This document shows positions 63,125 through 64,000 of a DNA stretch of 64,000 nt, in pieces. This stretch comes from Ohtaekwangia sp. (GTDB lineage: Bacteria > Bacteroidota > Bacteroidia > Cytophagales > Cyclobacteriaceae): contig JAJNPV010000017.1 in assembly GCA_021155195.1 (NCBI GenBank), positions 336,485-400,484 of the forward strand, written 5' to 3'. Position numbers and translations under genes: made by a program. A model generated the notes under the pieces. That model searched no databases and was not told where the DNA came from. It was given only the letters and a program-made list of their open reading frames with translations. How positions within the stretch are numbered: position 1 is the first letter of the stretch; each line of letters begins with the position of its first letter.

Positions 63125-63685
63125 ATGAGTAAAGACAGAGAAGTATCAGTTTTTACAGGCAGACCTTTGGTTCCTTATTTGGAGTTAGGACTACTAGGCG
63201 CATTCGTGTTCATTTTCATTACTTGTATAATTCAGTTTCTTAAAAAGGGTGATATTAATTATTTCTGGACTATGCTTGGAGTATCAATAGTATTGGTACT
63301 CTTTGGACTATTGTTCAATACAAGAGTTAGGACATTGATCATAACCAAAGACAAGCTAAAAATTAAGAACTGGGTCTTTGGACAATATGAATTCGATATC
63401 AAAGATGTTAAGGGATTCGACTTAAAGGAGTCTTACGGCAGACACGGAACAGTAAGAGACATTCGACTTTGGATAAATGAAAAGGACCATATTTTATTCA
63501 CGCAAAATAACTACCTGGACATTTACAAACTTATTACTGGACTAAAGAGAGCTGGGGTTCCGTTCTTTGGGACAATTGAAATTAAATCAAAATATAAGGA
63601 ATTAATAAAGTGGACTATGATTATCGCGGGACTACTCTCGACAATAGGATTCTTTTTAGTGCAAGTAGTGAAAGTACTGCGTTAG
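63125..63685 (+). CDS. Cassette 17: membrane protein, 186 aa
   Basis: A 186-residue protein with three hydrophobic segments: two near the N terminus ('LGLLGAFVFIFITCIIQFL' and 'MLGVSIVLVLFGLLF') and one at the C terminus ('WTMIIAGLLSTIGFFLVQVV'). The middle is a beta-rich soluble domain ('LIITKDKLKIKNWVFGQYEFDIKDVKGFDL') like PH-like domains of membrane proteins. ATG at 63125; earlier in-frame codons are attC16. Confidence 0.68.
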   Translation: MSKDREVSVFTGRPLVPYLELGLLGAFVFIFITCIIQFLKKGDINYFWTMLGVSIVLVLFGLLFNTRVRTLIITKDKLKIKNWVFGQYEFDIKDVKGFDLKESYGRHGTVRDIRLWINEKDHILFTQNNYLDIYKLITGLKRAGVPFFGTIEIKSKYKELIKWTMIIAGLLSTIGFFLVQVVKVLR

Positions 63686-63692
63686 TGCTACG

Positions 63693-63870
63693 GCCTACAA
63701 CAAAGTACATAAGCAATGTCAGGTATTGTGCATAGTTTTGGCAGTATTTACCTAATTTAGTTTTACACAACGGGGACACTTTTGCGGAAGGGCGCCAGAA
63801 CATATTCTAATTTTTAAGAGAGTTCAGGCGCCCCAAACCTGCCACTGCTTATGTACGACCGTTGGCAGCA
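63693..63870 (+). repeat. attC17, long form
   Basis: Starts GCCTACAAC, ends CGTTGGCAGC. Arms GTACATAAGCAATGTCAGGT and ACCTGCCACTGCTTATGTAC. Left core complementary to TTGTAGGC at 63099. Confidence 0.82.
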
Positions 63871-63905
63871 ACTTGGCCTCGGACAATGACGACTAACTAA
63901 TAAAT

Positions 63906-64000
63906 ATGGGACTACTGAGATTTTTAATGTTTAACGGACTCGTCAAATTATACTTAAACAGTGACCATTGGTTCTTACGACTAAACAAAAGAGCGACATC
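63906..64000 (+). CDS. Cassette 18: hypothetical protein, cut by window end
   Basis: Open frame from ATG at 63906 to the window end, beginning MGLLRFLMFNGLVKLYLNS. Its leader contains GGACAATGACGAC, also seen in cassettes 3 and 4. Only 31 codons are visible, too few to classify. Confidence 0.5.
   Translation, partial: MGLLRFLMFNGLVKLYLNSDHWFLRLNKRAT

Larger units (their letters stand above)
46069..64000 (+). mobile_element. Integron-type cassette array with recombinase (continues beyond the window)
   Basis: The unit comprises the recombinase, an attI-like palindrome, and 17 attC-like sites separating about 18 cassettes, with two further degenerate attC-like hairpins around the restriction system. 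Each cassette normally contains one plus-strand gene, an attC of 80-270 bp, and no space for a promoter of its own. Cassette identity is supported by the pairing rule: the bases following each GTT at a cassette's 5' end are the reverse complement of the bases preceding AAC at the same cassette's 3' end, e.g. GTTGTGGGGC/GCCCCACAAC and GTTGCCGGC/GCCGGCAAC. The array is cut by the window end. Confidence 0.82.

Overview
The window is a piece of a Bacteroidota chromosome, most likely from the order Cytophagales. Evidence: a lipidated BamA/TamA-type outer-membrane protein (TamL), a THX-type small ribosomal protein, promoters of the TTTG-N19/20-TAnnTTTG type, many short lipoproteins with LxxC boxes, weak Shine-Dalgarno sites, and an AT-leaning genome. 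No rRNA or tRNA gene was seen; the only structural RNA is the small SRP RNA.

1-36,400 is ordinary chromosome: RNase Z (5' end cut off), a queuosine-precursor transporter, a TrmH-type methyltransferase, tamL, a fused E1 alpha/beta 2-oxo-acid dehydrogenase and a membrane histidine kinase. A complete tryptophan operon follows on the minus strand (trpE-G-D-C-F-B, a DUF1684 lipoprotein, trpA, DAHP synthase). It is preceded by the THX gene and a textbook attenuator: an 18-residue leader peptide with three consecutive Trp codons plus one more, an antiterminator and a terminator. Then come SRP RNA, a transaldolase-like enzyme, ftsE, an ECF sigma factor with a probable anti-sigma factor, a TPR protein and a CCA-adding enzyme. 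A light/DNA-repair cluster carries two photolyase-family proteins, DUF2256, a TIGR03643-type protein and two SDR proteins.

29,290-45,421 holds mostly minus-strand envelope and secreted genes: two giant BNR/sortilin-like repeat proteins, a cytochrome-c/LRR membrane protein, and a DUF1501/DUF1553 pair. Among them lies a REP-associated tyrosine transposase with its own REP repeats.

45,600-64,000 is the exceptional part. A 17-copy, 22-bp tandem repeat and an inverted repeat precede a tyrosine recombinase of Xer-like architecture. The recombinase gene ends inside a perfect 27-bp palindrome. From there to the window end runs an integron-type cassette array: 17 attC-like sites separate about 18 cassettes, nearly all holding one plus-strand gene. 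For almost every cassette, the first bases after the 5' GTT are the reverse complement of the bases before the AAC at its own 3' end, as expected for circular cassettes. Cargo: a toxin-antitoxin pair, an EVE-McrB/McrC restriction system (flanked by two degenerate attC-like hairpins), and many small unknown lipoproteins, secreted or membrane proteins. The recombinase lacks the extra segment of canonical IntI and is transcribed toward the array rather than away from it, so this looks like a chromosomal integron, or integron-like system, with a non-canonical integrase. The array continues beyond the window.
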